From Pseudoflavonifractor sp. AF19-9AC (GTDB lineage: Bacteria > Bacillota > Clostridia > Oscillospirales > Oscillospiraceae), in assembly GCF_003478995.1 (NCBI RefSeq), contig NZ_QUGI01000008.1:137907-154929 (forward strand): a DNA stretch of 17,023 bases, in the 5' to 3' direction. The notes under the pieces were generated by a model. The model was given only the letters and a program-made list of their open reading frames with translations. It was not told where the DNA came from and made no database searches. The translations under genes were made by a program, and so were the position numbers. Positions within the stretch are counted from its first letter, which is position 1. Every line of letters begins with the position of its first letter. This document shows positions 1 through 8,543 of this stretch, piece after piece.

Positions 1-26
1 GGCGCGCCCGCAGCACATGGATGAAA

Positions 27-2342
27 TCAAGTGGCCAACAGCTGGATTTGCTCCTGGTCGGCCAGGGCGGTCATCTGGGTGACCGGATGAGCATAGCCCT
101 CGATGAGGCGCACCGCAATGGTGTCCTCCAACTCCTTCTGAATGAGACGGCGGAGGTTCCGGGCGCCATAGGCGGCGGAGTAGGACTTCTTCACCAGGTA
201 GTCCAGCAGGGACTCCTCCCAGGTGAAGGCAATGCCCTTCTCGGCCAGGGAACCGGCCAGCTCCCGGAGCATCAGGACAGCAATGCCCTTGAAGTTTTCT
301 TCCGTGAGCTGGTTGAAGTAGACAATCTCGTCCACCCGGTTGATGAACTCCGGCCGCAGGAAGTCGTTGAGGGCCTTCAAAGCCCGCTCCTTGCCCTGCT
401 CGTTGGCAGTGCGGCCGAAGCCGACGCTGCCCACCTTGGTGTTGCTGCCGGCGTTGGTGGTCATGACGATGACGGTGTTCTCAAAGTTCACCGTGCGGCC
501 GTGGGCGTCGGTGATGCGGCCGTCGTCCAGAATCTGCAGCAGGATGTTCAGCACATCGGGGTGGGCCTTTTCAATCTCGTCGAAGAGGACCACAGAGTAA
601 GGCTTGCGGCGGATCTTCTCCGTCAGCTGGCCCGCCTCGTCATAGCCCACATAGCCCGGGGGAGAACCAATGATGCGGGAAACGGCATGCTTCTCCATAA
701 ACTCGGACATGTCCAACCGGATAAGGGACTCGGGCGTGTCGAAGAGGTCGGAGGCCAAGCGCTTGACCAGCTCGGTCTTACCCACGCCGGTGGAGCCCAC
801 AAAGATAAAGGAGACGGGCTTGTGCTTGGGGGAGATGCCCACGCGGCCCCGGCGGATGGCGGCGGACACGGCGTGGACGGCCTCATCCTGACCCACAATG
901 TGCTCCTTCAAGCGGTCCTCCAGCTTGGAGAGGCGCTGATACTCCTGCTCCTGAATGCGGCTGGCGGGAATGTTGGTCCAAAGCTCAATGACGTTGGCCA
1001 GGTTTTCCTCGGTGAGGACGGGATGAGCTTGCTCCTCAAGACCCTGCCGCTCTCCCTCCAGCCGCAGCTCCATGCTCTTGATGGTGGCCAGACGCTGGTA
1101 GGCCTCCTCGGTGGCGGCGGCCATCATGACCTCCCGTTCCTTGGCCAAATCGGCCAGCTCCTTGTTGATGGCGCTGATACGGGACAAGGACTGGTTGTGG
1201 AGGTTGACATTGGAGCAGGCCTCGTCGATGAGGTCGATGGCCTTGTCAGGCAGGTAGCGGTCGGTGATATACCGCTCGCTCATGGTGACGGCCAGACGGC
1301 ACATCTCCGGGGAGACGGTGACCTGGTGATAGGCCTCGTAGTAGGGGGCGATACCCTCGATGATTTTCACGCTGTCCTCGATGGAGGGCTCCTCCACAAT
1401 GACGGGCTGGAAGCGCCGCTCCAGGGCGGTGTCTTTCTCAATATGCTTGCGGTACTCGTTGAGGGTAGTGGCGCCAATGACCTGCAGCTCACCACGGGAG
1501 AGGGCGGGCTTGAGGATGTTGGCGGCGTTCATAGAGCCCTCAGCGTCGCCGGCGCCCACAATGTTGTGGACCTCGTCGATGACCAGGATGATGTTGCCCA
1601 GCTTTCGGATCTCCTCAATAAGACCCTTCATCCGGCTCTCAAACTGGCCCCGGAACTGGGTGCCAGCCACCAGGGAGGTGAGGTCCAGCAGATAGACCTC
1701 CTTGTCCAGCAGCTTGTAGGGCACATCGCCCTGAACAATCTTCTGGGCCAGACCCTCGGCAATGGCAGTTTTGCCCACGCCGGGCTCGCCGATGAGGCAG
1801 GGGTTATTTTTCTGACGGCGGTTGAGGATCTGTGTGACCCGCTCCAGTTCCCGGTCCCGTCCGATCAATTTGTCCAGCTTGCCCTCCTTGGCTCGCTGGG
1901 TCAGGGAGATGCAGTAGCTGTCCAGGAACTTCCGCTTGGGCTGCTTGGGGGCGCCTCCCTTGTCCGGGCGGGGCGGCGGAGTTCCATCGCCGGATCCGGG
2001 CTGCTGGGGGGCGGGAGGATTGCCGCCGAAGAGCTGGTTGAGGAAGGGGAAGGTGGCGGTGCGTCCGTCGTCCTCCTCATCGTCGCCGTCGCCCTTGGGC
2101 TGGTTCATCAGGCTTTCCAGGCCCTCGGCCCCGCCAAAGGCGGACATCATTTCCGAGGTGAGGTTATCCAGATCCTCGTCGCTGATGCCCATTTTCTTCA
2201 TCATGTCGTCAATGGGCTTGATGCCCAGCTCACGGGCGCACTTGAGGCACAGACCCTCGTTTTTTGTCGTCCCGTTTTCCAGCTTGGTGATAAAGATGAC
2301 CGCCACGTTTTTGCCGCAGCGGCTGCACATGGTAGGCTGCAT
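27..2342 (-). CDS. ClpE-like ATP-dependent Clp protease ATP-binding subunit (double AAA+ unfoldase with N-terminal zinc finger)
   Basis: The 771-residue product is an HSP100 unfoldase expected to feed substrates to ClpP in the cytoplasm. Visible in order: a C-X2-C...C-X2-C zinc finger (C6, C9, C32, C35); an acidic, then Pro/Gly-rich linker (about 85-135); AAA-1 with Walker A GEPGVGKT (185-192), Walker B ending IDEVHN (255-260) and an LERRF arginine-finger region (about 307-311); a short coiled middle segment (about 388-440); and AAA-2 with Walker A GSTGVGKT (516-523) and Walker [11 protein letters not shown] (586-595). A VGF tripeptide at 640-642 matches the ClpP-docking loop and GARNLRR (726-732) is sensor 2. 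There is no Clp_N repeat domain, so the architecture is closer to ClpE than ClpC, though a database may call it ClpC. The ATG at 2342 has AAAGGAG 11 nt upstream. It is the last gene of the minus-strand run, 91 nt after the cvpA-like gene. No CtsR or CIRCE operator is seen. Confidence 0.93.
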   Translation of the reverse strand: MQPTMCSRCGKNVAVIFITKLENGTTKNEGLCLKCARELGIKPIDDMMKKMGISDEDLDNLTSEMMSAFGGAEGLESLMNQPKGDGDDEEDDGRTATFPFLNQLFGGNPPAPQQPGSGDGTPPPRPDKGGAPKQPKRKFLDSYCISLTQRAKEGKLDKLIGRDRELERVTQILNRRQKNNPCLIGEPGVGKTAIAEGLAQKIVQGDVPYKLLDKEVYLLDLTSLVAGTQFRGQFESRMKGLIEEIRKLGNIILVIDEVHNIVGAGDAEGSMNAANILKPALSRGELQVIGATTLNEYRKHIEKDTALERRFQPVIVEEPSIEDSVKIIEGIAPYYEAYHQVTVSPEMCRLAVTMSERYITDRYLPDKAIDLIDEACSNVNLHNQSLSRISAINKELADLAKEREVMMAAATEEAYQRLATIKSMELRLEGERQGLEEQAHPVLTEENLANVIELWTNIPASRIQEQEYQRLSKLEDRLKEHIVGQDEAVHAVSAAIRRGRVGISPKHKPVSFIFVGSTGVGKTELVKRLASDLFDTPESLIRLDMSEFMEKHAVSRIIGSPPGYVGYDEAGQLTEKIRRKPYSVVLFDEIEKAHPDVLNILLQILDDGRITDAHGRTVNFENTVIVMTTNAGSNTKVGSVGFGRTANEQGKERALKALNDFLRPEFINRVDEIVYFNQLTEENFKGIAVLMLRELAGSLAEKGIAFTWEESLLDYLVKKSYSAAYGARNLRRLIQKELEDTIAVRLIEGYAHPVTQMTALADQEQIQLLAT

Positions 2343-2353
2343 AAGTGTTCAGG

Positions 2354-2366
2354 CTCCTTTCAGGAG
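2354..2366 (-). promoter_or_regulatory. Small hairpin overlapping the Shine-Dalgarno of the ClpE-like gene
   Basis: In the minus-strand transcript CTCCT-GAA-AGGAG forms a perfect 5-bp stem with a 3-nt loop. The 3' arm is the core of the only good ribosome binding site for the Clp ATPase, 11 nt before its ATG. The pairing is directly visible. A role in temperature or translation control is inference, and the stem is short. Confidence 0.4.
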
Positions 2367-2396
2367 AAGGGATTTCATTTGGTGGAGATGATACAC

Positions 2397-2406
2397 CACA
2401 ATTGTG
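2397..2406. promoter_or_regulatory. 10-bp palindrome CACAATTGTG upstream of the Clp gene
   Basis: A perfect 10-bp palindrome sits in the 91-nt gap between the CvpA-family gene and the Clp ATPase gene, about 55 nt upstream of the Clp ATG. It could be a repressor operator for an internal promoter, but no convincing -35/-10 pair was found beside it. It does not resemble the CtsR or CIRCE consensus. It may be chance. Confidence 0.25.
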
Positions 2407-2433
2407 AACGTGTCATGAATATCCCGGGGAAAA

Positions 2434-3165
2434 TCAAGGAAGAAGTGTGAGAGGGCTGGAGGTGCAGAAGAAACGGAGCAGGTAGGTGCTCTGAATGGCC
2501 TCCTGGGGAAGGAAGCTGCCCTTCAGAAGCCAGCAGGCCACATAAATGAGCAGAGCGCCCTTGAAAAGCCCAAGAGCTCCGCCGCCCCAGCGATTGAGGG
2601 AAGACAGCACCGGAAGCTTGAACGCCAGATCCAGGGCGTGGCTCACAAAGAACCAGAGAATGAGAATCAGCACAAAGGACACCACAAAAAGCACCATCCG
2701 TGCCACTTGTCCGGCGATGTACTCGGAGATAATCATGGTTGCGTTGGCTGTGGCAGAAACCAGGCCGGCATCCACGGCGGTCTGAAGGGCACCGGCAAAG
2801 CCCCGGTAGAGAGGGGACTCCTTCAGCAGATCCAGAATCTCCTGCAGGGGCAGGTCAGCCGCAGGGGATTCCTGGGAAGAGTCCTGGCTGGAATCCAAAG
2901 CAGGCAGCTGGGAGTCGTCCGATCCAAAGACGTCGGGAGACTGCAGCTTTTCCTCCACGGCATGCTGAATGCTGGATTCGATCATAGGGCTGATGGCCTG
3001 GCTTACCGGCTGGGCCAAAACGTTGGAGACCACGGTCGCTCCGATCAGAGCCACAAAAATAGCCAAAAAGCCGCAGAAGGTGAGAATAAAGCCGGTGCGG
3101 TAGCCCCGCCACACGGCCAGAACCAGCAGCAGGGCAATGACGGCGTCAAAAATCAGATATTGCAT
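2434..3165 (-). CDS. CvpA family membrane protein
   Basis: The 243-residue product has the layout of the CvpA (colicin V production) family: hydrophobic segments near residues 3-19, 26-50, 155-181 and 195-214, with the family-like NRWGGGALGLFKGAL stretch (191-205) opening the last helix. Family members are inner-membrane proteins linked to envelope stress and septal envelope functions. A precise biochemical role is not established. This copy is longer than the roughly 160-180 residues usual for the family because of a Ser/Asp/Gln-rich hydrophilic insert (about 77-108) after the second helix. The ATG at 3165 has an excellent AAGGAGG 6 nt upstream. It lies 32 nt downstream of the DUF5711 gene and is co-oriented with the ecf-truA genes, so it is probably cotranscribed. 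Family assignment is good, function is uncertain. Confidence 0.8.
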   Translation of the reverse strand: MQYLIFDAVIALLLVLAVWRGYRTGFILTFCGFLAIFVALIGATVVSNVLAQPVSQAISPMIESSIQHAVEEKLQSPDVFGSDDSQLPALDSSQDSSQESPAADLPLQEILDLLKESPLYRGFAGALQTAVDAGLVSATANATMIISEYIAGQVARMVLFVVSFVLILILWFFVSHALDLAFKLPVLSSLNRWGGGALGLFKGALLIYVACWLLKGSFLPQEAIQSTYLLRFFCTSSPLTLLP

Positions 3166-3197
3166 GAGAAACCTCCTTGGATGTGCCTGGGGTAGGG

Positions 3198-4367
3198 TCA
3201 GCTGGGGATATACAGCCAGGCCTGCTGGCTGTCGGCCAGCAGAGCGGAGCCATTGGAAGACAGCTGGGTGTAGCGCGCCCCCTGAGTGGAGTCCAGGACG
3301 GCATATTCCCGGAAATCCGAGGTGTAAATGGTCAGTTCACTGCCGGTGAGCAGGGCGCAGTAATTGCCTGCACTGTCAAAATCCGGAATCTGTCCGGAGA
3401 GCGTCTGCTGAGCGATGACCTCGCCCTCCTGGTTGATGGTGAGGGCCTGGTTGGCGCTGCCGGCCCGGTAGCCGCCCAGAAGCAGCAGGGCAAAGCCGTC
3501 TCCGTCCAGGCTGCAGCCCTTGAGGTAGGAGCGGCCGAAGGAATAGCTGGTTACCTCCTGGCCGTCGTCGGATACCGTCATCAGGCTGCTTTCACCCAGC
3601 ACCCAAAGCCGTCCGTTTTCGTAGTCCAGATCCAGCACCGTCGCTCCGTTCAGCGAGGCCTGGGCACTGGGCTCTTCCTTGTCCACGGGATAGAACAAGA
3701 CCTTGCTCTGGAAGACGCCGCCCTCCTGGTCCATGGTGATGACCGCCACGGTGCGGCAATCGGGGGACAGAATGGCATCCACCACAAAAGTGGAGGAGAG
3801 ACGGATTTGGATGACCTCGCTGCCGCTGGCGTTGTAGACGGTTACCACGCCCTTGTATCCGCTCTGCTGGGCGGTGACCGCCAGCCAGCCGCTGTCATTA
3901 ACCCGGGCGGAGAGCAGATCGCCGCCCCCGTCCAGAGACAGGGTAAAGGCCTCCTGCCCCTCCCGGAACAGAAATAGGGACTGGCCGCCCGCATCGTAGA
4001 TCACTCCGGCCCTGGAGGAGGCGGACAGCACGGGGTGGTCCATGGCCTGAACCTCCTCGGCGTAGGGATCTCCGGAGAAGGAGTAGTAGTGGGCTCCGGC
4101 GGAGGAAGCCAGGAGAATGCCGCTGTCCAGATAGGCGAAGGACAGCTTGTCGCCGCCGGCATGGGTGAAGGGGGCAGCCTGACCGGTGTCGCTGGTCTCC
4201 AGAGAGTGGTAGGTCAGCCATCGCTTGAAGGCGTCCAGGTTGAGCCGGTCCCGGTAGACCACCAGCAGCAGAGCGCCCGCCACAAGGGCGCCGGTGATCA
4301 CCAGAATAAGCAGGCGGACGAAAATATTCGGTTTTTTTGGCTTTTTCGCCGGTGCTTCTCGCTTCAT
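3198..4367 (-). CDS. DUF5711-like membrane-anchored beta-propeller protein
   Basis: The 389-residue protein starts with a basic segment (KREAPAKKPKKP) followed by one hydrophobic helix (about 15-38), a signal anchor. The remainder is extracytoplasmic and made of repeated short beta-strand/Gly-Asp turn units such as 'SLDGGGDL', 'SPDCRTVAVI' and 'DLDYENGRLWVLG', typical of a WD/PQQ-like propeller. I recognise it as the kind of protein called DUF5711 in Clostridia, from memory of the family's appearance. It has no catalytic motif that I can see. The ATG at 4367 is preceded by GAGGA with 4 nt spacing. It is 25 nt downstream of truA and 32 nt upstream of the CvpA-family gene. The two membrane proteins next to each other suggest a shared envelope role, which is inference. 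Confidence 0.65.
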   Translation of the reverse strand: MKREAPAKKPKKPNIFVRLLILVITGALVAGALLLVVYRDRLNLDAFKRWLTYHSLETSDTGQAAPFTHAGGDKLSFAYLDSGILLASSAGAHYYSFSGDPYAEEVQAMDHPVLSASSRAGVIYDAGGQSLFLFREGQEAFTLSLDGGGDLLSARVNDSGWLAVTAQQSGYKGVVTVYNASGSEVIQIRLSSTFVVDAILSPDCRTVAVITMDQEGGVFQSKVLFYPVDKEEPSAQASLNGATVLDLDYENGRLWVLGESSLMTVSDDGQEVTSYSFGRSYLKGCSLDGDGFALLLLGGYRAGSANQALTINQEGEVIAQQTLSGQIPDFDSAGNYCALLTGSELTIYTSDFREYAVLDSTQGARYTQLSSNGSALLADSQQAWLYIPS

Positions 4368-4392
4368 GGTGTCCTCACAAATCTCCTGAGTG

Positions 4393-5145
4393 TTACAGCA
4401 CGTCCTCGTCGTACCACAGCCGGGTCATGTAGAGCCCCCCAGGAGGGACGGTGGGGCCGGCCAGGGTGCGGTTGCCCGAGTCCAGAATGGCGGGAATGTC
4501 TTCGGGGGAGAGCTTTCCCTCTCCGGCGTAGACAATGGTGCCCACCATGGCCCGGACCATGTTGTAGAGAAACCCGTTGGCGCACACCTTACACTCTATC
4601 AAATCTCCCCGGCGGGAAACGTCGAAGTAGTAGACGGTGCGCACGGTGGTCCGGGTCTCGGTGCCCACAGAGCGCACGGCCCGGAAGTCGTGGGTGCCCA
4701 CAAATTGGTCCGCCGCCCGCTGGAGAATGGTCTCATCCAGATGCTTGGGGTAGAACCAGGCCCGGTCCACGTAGAAGGGGTTGCCCAGACGGGAATTGTA
4801 GATGCGGTATGTGTACTCTTTTTTGTGGCAGGAGCCGATGGCGTTGAACTCCATAGGCACCTGGGTAGCCTTGACCACCACAATGTCGTTGGGCAGGCGG
4901 GTGTTCACCGCCAGGGGAATCCGGTCGCAGGGAATGGTGGAGGTGGTGCGGAAGTTGGCCACATAGGTCTCCGCGTGCACCCCTGCGTCGGTGCGGCCCG
5001 CCCCGGTGCACTTCACCGGGTGACACACCACCGTGGACAGGGCCTTTTCCAGGGTTTCCGCCACGGAAATGGCGTTTTTCTGCACCTGCCAGCCGTGGTA
5101 GGCCGTGCCGTTATACATCAGTTTCAGGGCAATGTTGCGTTCCAT
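4393..5145 (-). CDS. truA: tRNA pseudouridine(38-40) synthase TruA
   Basis: TruA converts uridines 38-40 in the anticodon stem-loop of tRNAs to pseudouridine. The N-terminus (MERNIALKLMYNGTAYHGWQ) is the characteristic family opening. GAGRTDAGVHA (48-58) contains the catalytic aspartate D53. The C-terminal half has the usual FLYNMVRAMVGT segment and LYMTRLWYD near the end. The frame stays open upstream to 5292 inside ecfT. ATG 5145 is preferred because AAGAGGA lies 6 nt before it, whereas the same site directly abuts the alternative ATG at 5151. That gives 250 residues, normal for the family. It follows ecfT with an 11-nt gap, the classical ecfA1-ecfA2-ecfT-truA order of Firmicutes, but rplM-rpsI do not follow here. 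Confidence 0.97.
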   Translation of the reverse strand: MERNIALKLMYNGTAYHGWQVQKNAISVAETLEKALSTVVCHPVKCTGAGRTDAGVHAETYVANFRTTSTIPCDRIPLAVNTRLPNDIVVVKATQVPMEFNAIGSCHKKEYTYRIYNSRLGNPFYVDRAWFYPKHLDETILQRAADQFVGTHDFRAVRSVGTETRTTVRTVYYFDVSRRGDLIECKVCANGFLYNMVRAMVGTIVYAGEGKLSPEDIPAILDSGNRTLAGPTVPPGGLYMTRLWYDEDVL

Positions 5146-5156
5146 TGGCATTCCTC

Positions 5157-5966
5157 TTACAGTCCGAAGTGGCCCAGCACACCCACCAGCACCGTAATGA
5201 CCAGGAAAAAGAGCAGAACTCCGTAGTCCCGGCCCTGGTACTTCAGCTGGCGCAGACGGGTGCGTCCCTCGCCGCCGTGGTAGCAGCGGCACTCCATGGC
5301 CACCGCCAGCTCGTCGGCCCGGCGGAAGGCGGAGATAAACAGGGGCACCAGCAGGGGAATGAGGGCCTTGGCCCGCTGCATCAGATTGCCGCTTTCAAAG
5401 TCGGCGCCCCGGGCCCGCTGGGCGGACATGATCTTGTCCGTCTCCTCAATGAGGGTGGGGATGAAGCGCAGGGCGATGGACATGATCATGGACAGCTCGT
5501 GGATGGGGATATGGAGCTTTTTCAGGGGAGAGAGGAGAGACTCCAGTCCATCGGTGAGCAGAATGGGGGAGGTGGTGTAGGTGAGCAGGAAGGTGCCCGC
5601 AATGAGCATCATAATGCGCACCACCATGAAAAAGGCGTTGAATACGCCCTCCAGGGTGATGGTAAAAATCCAGAACTTCACCAGCACGTGTTCTCCCGAG
5701 GTATAAAAGAGGTTCAGGAGAGCGGTGAAGATGGCAATAAAGAGGATGGGCTTGAGGCCCCGCAGAATGGAGCGCAGAGGCACCTTGGAAATGCGGATGG
5801 CCAGGGCCAGAACGACCAGCATCATGGCGTAGGTGACGAAAAAGTCCGCCAGGAAGAGGGCGACAATATAGAGGGTCACCGCAATGAGCTTGGTGCGGGG
5901 GTCCAGACGGTGGACCAGGGAGTTTCCGGGGAAATACTGTCCCAGGGTAATGTCCTTCAGTGCCAT
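5157..5966 (-). CDS. ecfT: Energy-coupling factor transporter transmembrane protein EcfT
   Basis: EcfT is the membrane scaffold of ECF-type vitamin/metal importers. It links the two ATPases to interchangeable S components. The 269-residue protein opens with the family sequence 'GQYFPGNSLVHRLDPRTKL' (9-27) and has hydrophobic helices near 26-58, 71-88, 109-130, 156-172 and 247-266. The cytoplasmic coupling helices carry AQRARGAD (182-189) and AMECRCYHGG (223-232), the two motifs that dock into the EcfA grooves. Its ATG directly follows the TAA of ecfA2 (TAAATG), so translation is almost certainly coupled. No S-component gene is in the window, which fits a shared (group II) module serving S proteins encoded elsewhere. 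Confidence 0.96.
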   Translation of the reverse strand: MALKDITLGQYFPGNSLVHRLDPRTKLIAVTLYIVALFLADFFVTYAMMLVVLALAIRISKVPLRSILRGLKPILFIAIFTALLNLFYTSGEHVLVKFWIFTITLEGVFNAFFMVVRIMMLIAGTFLLTYTTSPILLTDGLESLLSPLKKLHIPIHELSMIMSIALRFIPTLIEETDKIMSAQRARGADFESGNLMQRAKALIPLLVPLFISAFRRADELAVAMECRCYHGGEGRTRLRQLKYQGRDYGVLLFFLVITVLVGVLGHFGL

Positions 5967-6830
5967 TTACAGTTCCCCCTTTCCGAGCTTCGCCAGCAGA
6001 GCGGCTTTGGCCTGCTCAATGGTGTAAACCGAGGGGTCGATGTCCACGCCCATGGCTTTCAGCCGGTGGAACACCCGGGTCATCTGGGGTACACCCAGGC
6101 CCATGGCCTCCAGCTCCGCGCCGTGGCAGAATACCTCCCGGGGGGTGCCGTGGAAGGGAATTTTTCCGTCGTTGACCACCACAAGCCGGTCCACGGTCCG
6201 GGCCACCTCCTCCATGGAGTGGGAGACCAGAATGATGGTGGCATTGTGGGCCTGGTGGTAGTCCCGGATGTTGCCCAGAATGGACTCCACGCCCACCGGG
6301 TCCAGTCCGGCGGTGGGCTCGTCCAGAATGAGCACCTTGGGCTCCATGGCGATGACGCCTGCAATAGCTACCCGGCGCTTCTGACCGCCGGAGAGCTCAA
6401 AGGGAGACTTGTTCAGCTGGTCGTCCCGCAGGCCTACAAAGTAGGCCGCCTCGTGGACCCGCCGGTCAATCTCCTGCTCGTCCAGCCCCATGTTTTTGGG
6501 ACCAAAGGCGATGTCTTTGTACACCGTCTCCTCAAAGAGCTGGTACTCCGGGTACTGGAATACCAGCCCCACCTGGAACCGGGTGCGGCGGGTGCGCTTG
6601 GGGTCGGACCAGATGTCCTCGCCTTGGAAGAGCACCTGGCCGGAGGTGGGCTTCAACAGTCCGTTGAGGTGCTGAATGAGAGTGGATTTCCCCGAACCGG
6701 TGTGGCCGATGATGCCCAGATACTCCCCCGCATAGGCGGAGAAGTTCACCTCCTGCAGCGCGCTGCGCTCAAAGGGGGTGCCGGCGGAGTAGGTGTGGGT
6801 AAGCTGTTTTGTTTCCAGAATTGCTTCCAT
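5967..6830 (-). CDS. ecfA2: Energy-coupling factor transporter ATP-binding protein EcfA2
   Basis: The 287-residue ABC ATPase forms the EcfA1-EcfA2 heterodimer that powers ECF transporters. Visible motifs are Walker A GHTGSGKST (42-50), Q-loop FQYPEYQLF (91-99), signature LSGGQKRR (146-153), Walker B VLILDEPT (166-173) and the H-loop histidine in SHSMEE (H204). The Q-loop wording and the late extension (to 'LAKLGKGEL') match EcfA2 rather than EcfA1. The start ATG at 6830 has AAGGA about 10 nt upstream. It lies 84 nt after ecfA1 and abuts ecfT. The 84-nt gap holds no recognisable terminator. Confidence 0.95.
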   Translation of the reverse strand: MEAILETKQLTHTYSAGTPFERSALQEVNFSAYAGEYLGIIGHTGSGKSTLIQHLNGLLKPTSGQVLFQGEDIWSDPKRTRRTRFQVGLVFQYPEYQLFEETVYKDIAFGPKNMGLDEQEIDRRVHEAAYFVGLRDDQLNKSPFELSGGQKRRVAIAGVIAMEPKVLILDEPTAGLDPVGVESILGNIRDYHQAHNATIILVSHSMEEVARTVDRLVVVNDGKIPFHGTPREVFCHGAELEAMGLGVPQMTRVFHRLKAMGVDIDPSVYTIEQAKAALLAKLGKGEL

Positions 6831-6914
6831 GGAAATTCCGTCCTTATGGTAGAGTGGTACACGCCCGCAAAGGGGTCGCGCCCAGAATGAAAAGGGAGAA
6901 AATGCCGGGCAGAC

Positions 6915-7772
6915 TTATTTGGTGCGGCTGTCCAGCAGCGTTTTCAGGGCCAGAGCGCACTCCTCATCGCTGAGGGCGTCCAGGGGGACGTCAAAGCCCT
7001 CCTGCCGCAGCTGCCAGAGAAGCTCGGTGGTGTGGGGCACCGTGAGGCCCACGGCTTTCAGGTGTTCCACCTGCTGGAATACCTCCTTGGGGGCGCCGTC
7101 GGCCACCACCTTGCCCTTGGCCATGACCACCAGCCGGTCGGCCTGGGCGGCCTCGTCCATATGGTGTGTGATGAGAACCACGGTGACGCCCCGCTCCCGG
7201 TTCAGCGTCTTGATGGTGCGCAGCACGTCCGCCCGGCCGATGGGGTCCAGCATGGCGGTGGGCTCGTCCAGCACGATGCACCGGGGCTGCATGGCGATGA
7301 CGCCGGCAATGGCGATCCGCTGTTTCTGTCCGCCGGAGAGGAGATGGGGGGCGTGCTCCCGGAATTCATACATGCCCACGGCCTTCAGAGCGTCGTCCAC
7401 CCGTTGGCGGATCTCCTCGGGGGGGACGCCCAGGTTCTCCGGGGCGAAGGCCACGTCCTCCTCCACCACATTGGCCACAATCTGGTTATCCGGGTTCTGG
7501 AACACCATACCCACCGTGCGGCGGATGTCCAGAAGGCGTTCCTCATCGGTGGTGCCGATGCCGTCCACATAGACCGCGCCCCCGGAGGGGAGGAGAATGG
7601 CGTTCATGTGCTTGGCCAGGGTGGACTTGCCCGAGCCGTTGTGGCCCAGCACGGCCACGAAGGAGCCCTCGGCAATGTCCAGGGTCACCCCGTCCAGCAC
7701 CACGGGGGCCACACCCTCGGCGGTGGTGTAGGAGAAATGTACATCCTTGATTTCAATAATTGGCTTTGCCAT
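6915..7772 (-). CDS. ecfA1: Energy-coupling factor transporter ATP-binding protein EcfA1
   Basis: The 285-residue ABC ATPase is the partner of EcfA2. Motifs: Walker A GHNGSGKST (43-51), Q-loop FQNPDNQI (91-98, the typical EcfA1 version), signature LSGGQKQR (145-152), Walker B CIVLDEPT (165-172) and H-loop THHMDE (202-207). The start ATG at 7772 has GGAGG 5 nt upstream. It sits 29 nt downstream of the small methyltransferase gene, with no terminator visible between them, so the ECF genes may be read from the promoter upstream of 9404 as well as from any internal promoter. Confidence 0.95.
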   Translation of the reverse strand: MAKPIIEIKDVHFSYTTAEGVAPVVLDGVTLDIAEGSFVAVLGHNGSGKSTLAKHMNAILLPSGGAVYVDGIGTTDEERLLDIRRTVGMVFQNPDNQIVANVVEEDVAFAPENLGVPPEEIRQRVDDALKAVGMYEFREHAPHLLSGGQKQRIAIAGVIAMQPRCIVLDEPTAMLDPIGRADVLRTIKTLNRERGVTVVLITHHMDEAAQADRLVVMAKGKVVADGAPKEVFQQVEHLKAVGLTVPHTTELLWQLRQEGFDVPLDALSDEECALALKTLLDSRTK

Positions 7773-7801
7773 AAAACCCTCCAGAATCAGGAAAAGTGGG
7801 G

Positions 7802-8476
7802 TTATACCCCTGGTTTGTGGAGAATGAGAAACAGGCTGGAATCATCCACCAAGGTAATCTCATAGGAGCAGCCGGACTGACGACCGATAGCTTCATATTC
7901 CTCTGGCGTTTGGGTGGTGGCTCGGAAGCCGTCCTTGCAGAAGATCACACCATCCCGAGTTTTCTCCATATCCAGCTCCCCCAACAGCCCCTTGTCTGCC
8001 TGCTCTTGAAACCAGGCCACCCGGTGCTCCCAGAACCCGGAGCTGTACGTGCTGAAAAATGCCGTGCCTCCAGGAGAAAGTACCTCCAGAATTTCGCGGA
8101 CGGTATTCCCATCGGCACGCATGGCGGACAGGCCATTCTGCAGGCAGAGCACTATGTCAAAGGACTCGTCAAAGTGCATCCGGTGCACGTCCATGGCTAC
8201 CATCTCCGCATTGGGGCAGCCCTTCAGATACTCGCTTCCCAGCCGGACACTGTCCGGAGAAATATCCATGCCCACAATGTGGGTGCAGTGGGGGGCAAGC
8301 TCACGCACGATCCGACCATAGCCGGCCCCCAGCTCCAGCACCCGCTCCGTTCCGTTCAGGTGCTGCCGGACAAAGTCGATTTCCGTATCCAGATACTGAC
8401 GCACACGGGGGAGGGCAGTGTCATAGACCTGAAACAACTTTTGGGAATTGAGGCTTTCCGCATAATAGTTGCTCAT
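7802..8476 (-). CDS. Class I SAM-dependent methyltransferase (small-molecule type, substrate unknown)
   Basis: The 224-residue protein is a single Rossmann-fold methyltransferase. Motif I VLELGAGYG (46-54) binds SAM. D71 in GMDIS is the usual ribose-contacting acidic residue, MDVHRM (95-100) is the adenine-side motif, and FDIVLCLQNGLS (106-117) follows as motif II/III. No target-recognition domain is seen, so it may act on a small molecule or a protein. The substrate cannot be inferred. ATG 8476 is chosen over ATG 8485 because AAAGGA lies 8 nt before the former but directly abuts the latter. It lies between the RlmI-like gene (67-nt gap) and ecfA1 (29-nt gap), co-oriented with both. Confidence 0.85.
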   Translation of the reverse strand: MSNYYAESLNSQKLFQVYDTALPRVRQYLDTEIDFVRQHLNGTERVLELGAGYGRIVRELAPHCTHIVGMDISPDSVRLGSEYLKGCPNAEMVAMDVHRMHFDESFDIVLCLQNGLSAMRADGNTVREILEVLSPGGTAFFSTYSSGFWEHRVAWFQEQADKGLLGELDMEKTRDGVIFCKDGFRATTQTPEEYEAIGRQSGCSYEITLVDDSSLFLILHKPGV

Positions 8477-8543
8477 CACAATCATCCTTTCCGCATGTCT
8501 GTGGCATGGAAAGCGTGGGTGGCAGTTGGGAAAGTGTATTTAT

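Noticed and set aside
21..2450. An 809-codon plus-strand open frame antisense to the Clp ATPase gene, and similar long antisense frames opposite ecf, hydroxylase and lyase genes (for example 5145-6890, 11790-14168, 15978-17003)
   Set aside because: They are mirror frames of GC-rich genes. The opposite strand encodes clear family motifs, while these translations are low-complexity Gly/Leu/His/Val-rich and have no recognisable domains.
5146..5292. N-terminal extension of TruA up to 5292
   Set aside because: It overlaps the conserved C-terminal part of ecfT and is compositionally a shadow frame. TruA homologues begin at the MERNIALKLMYNG sequence.
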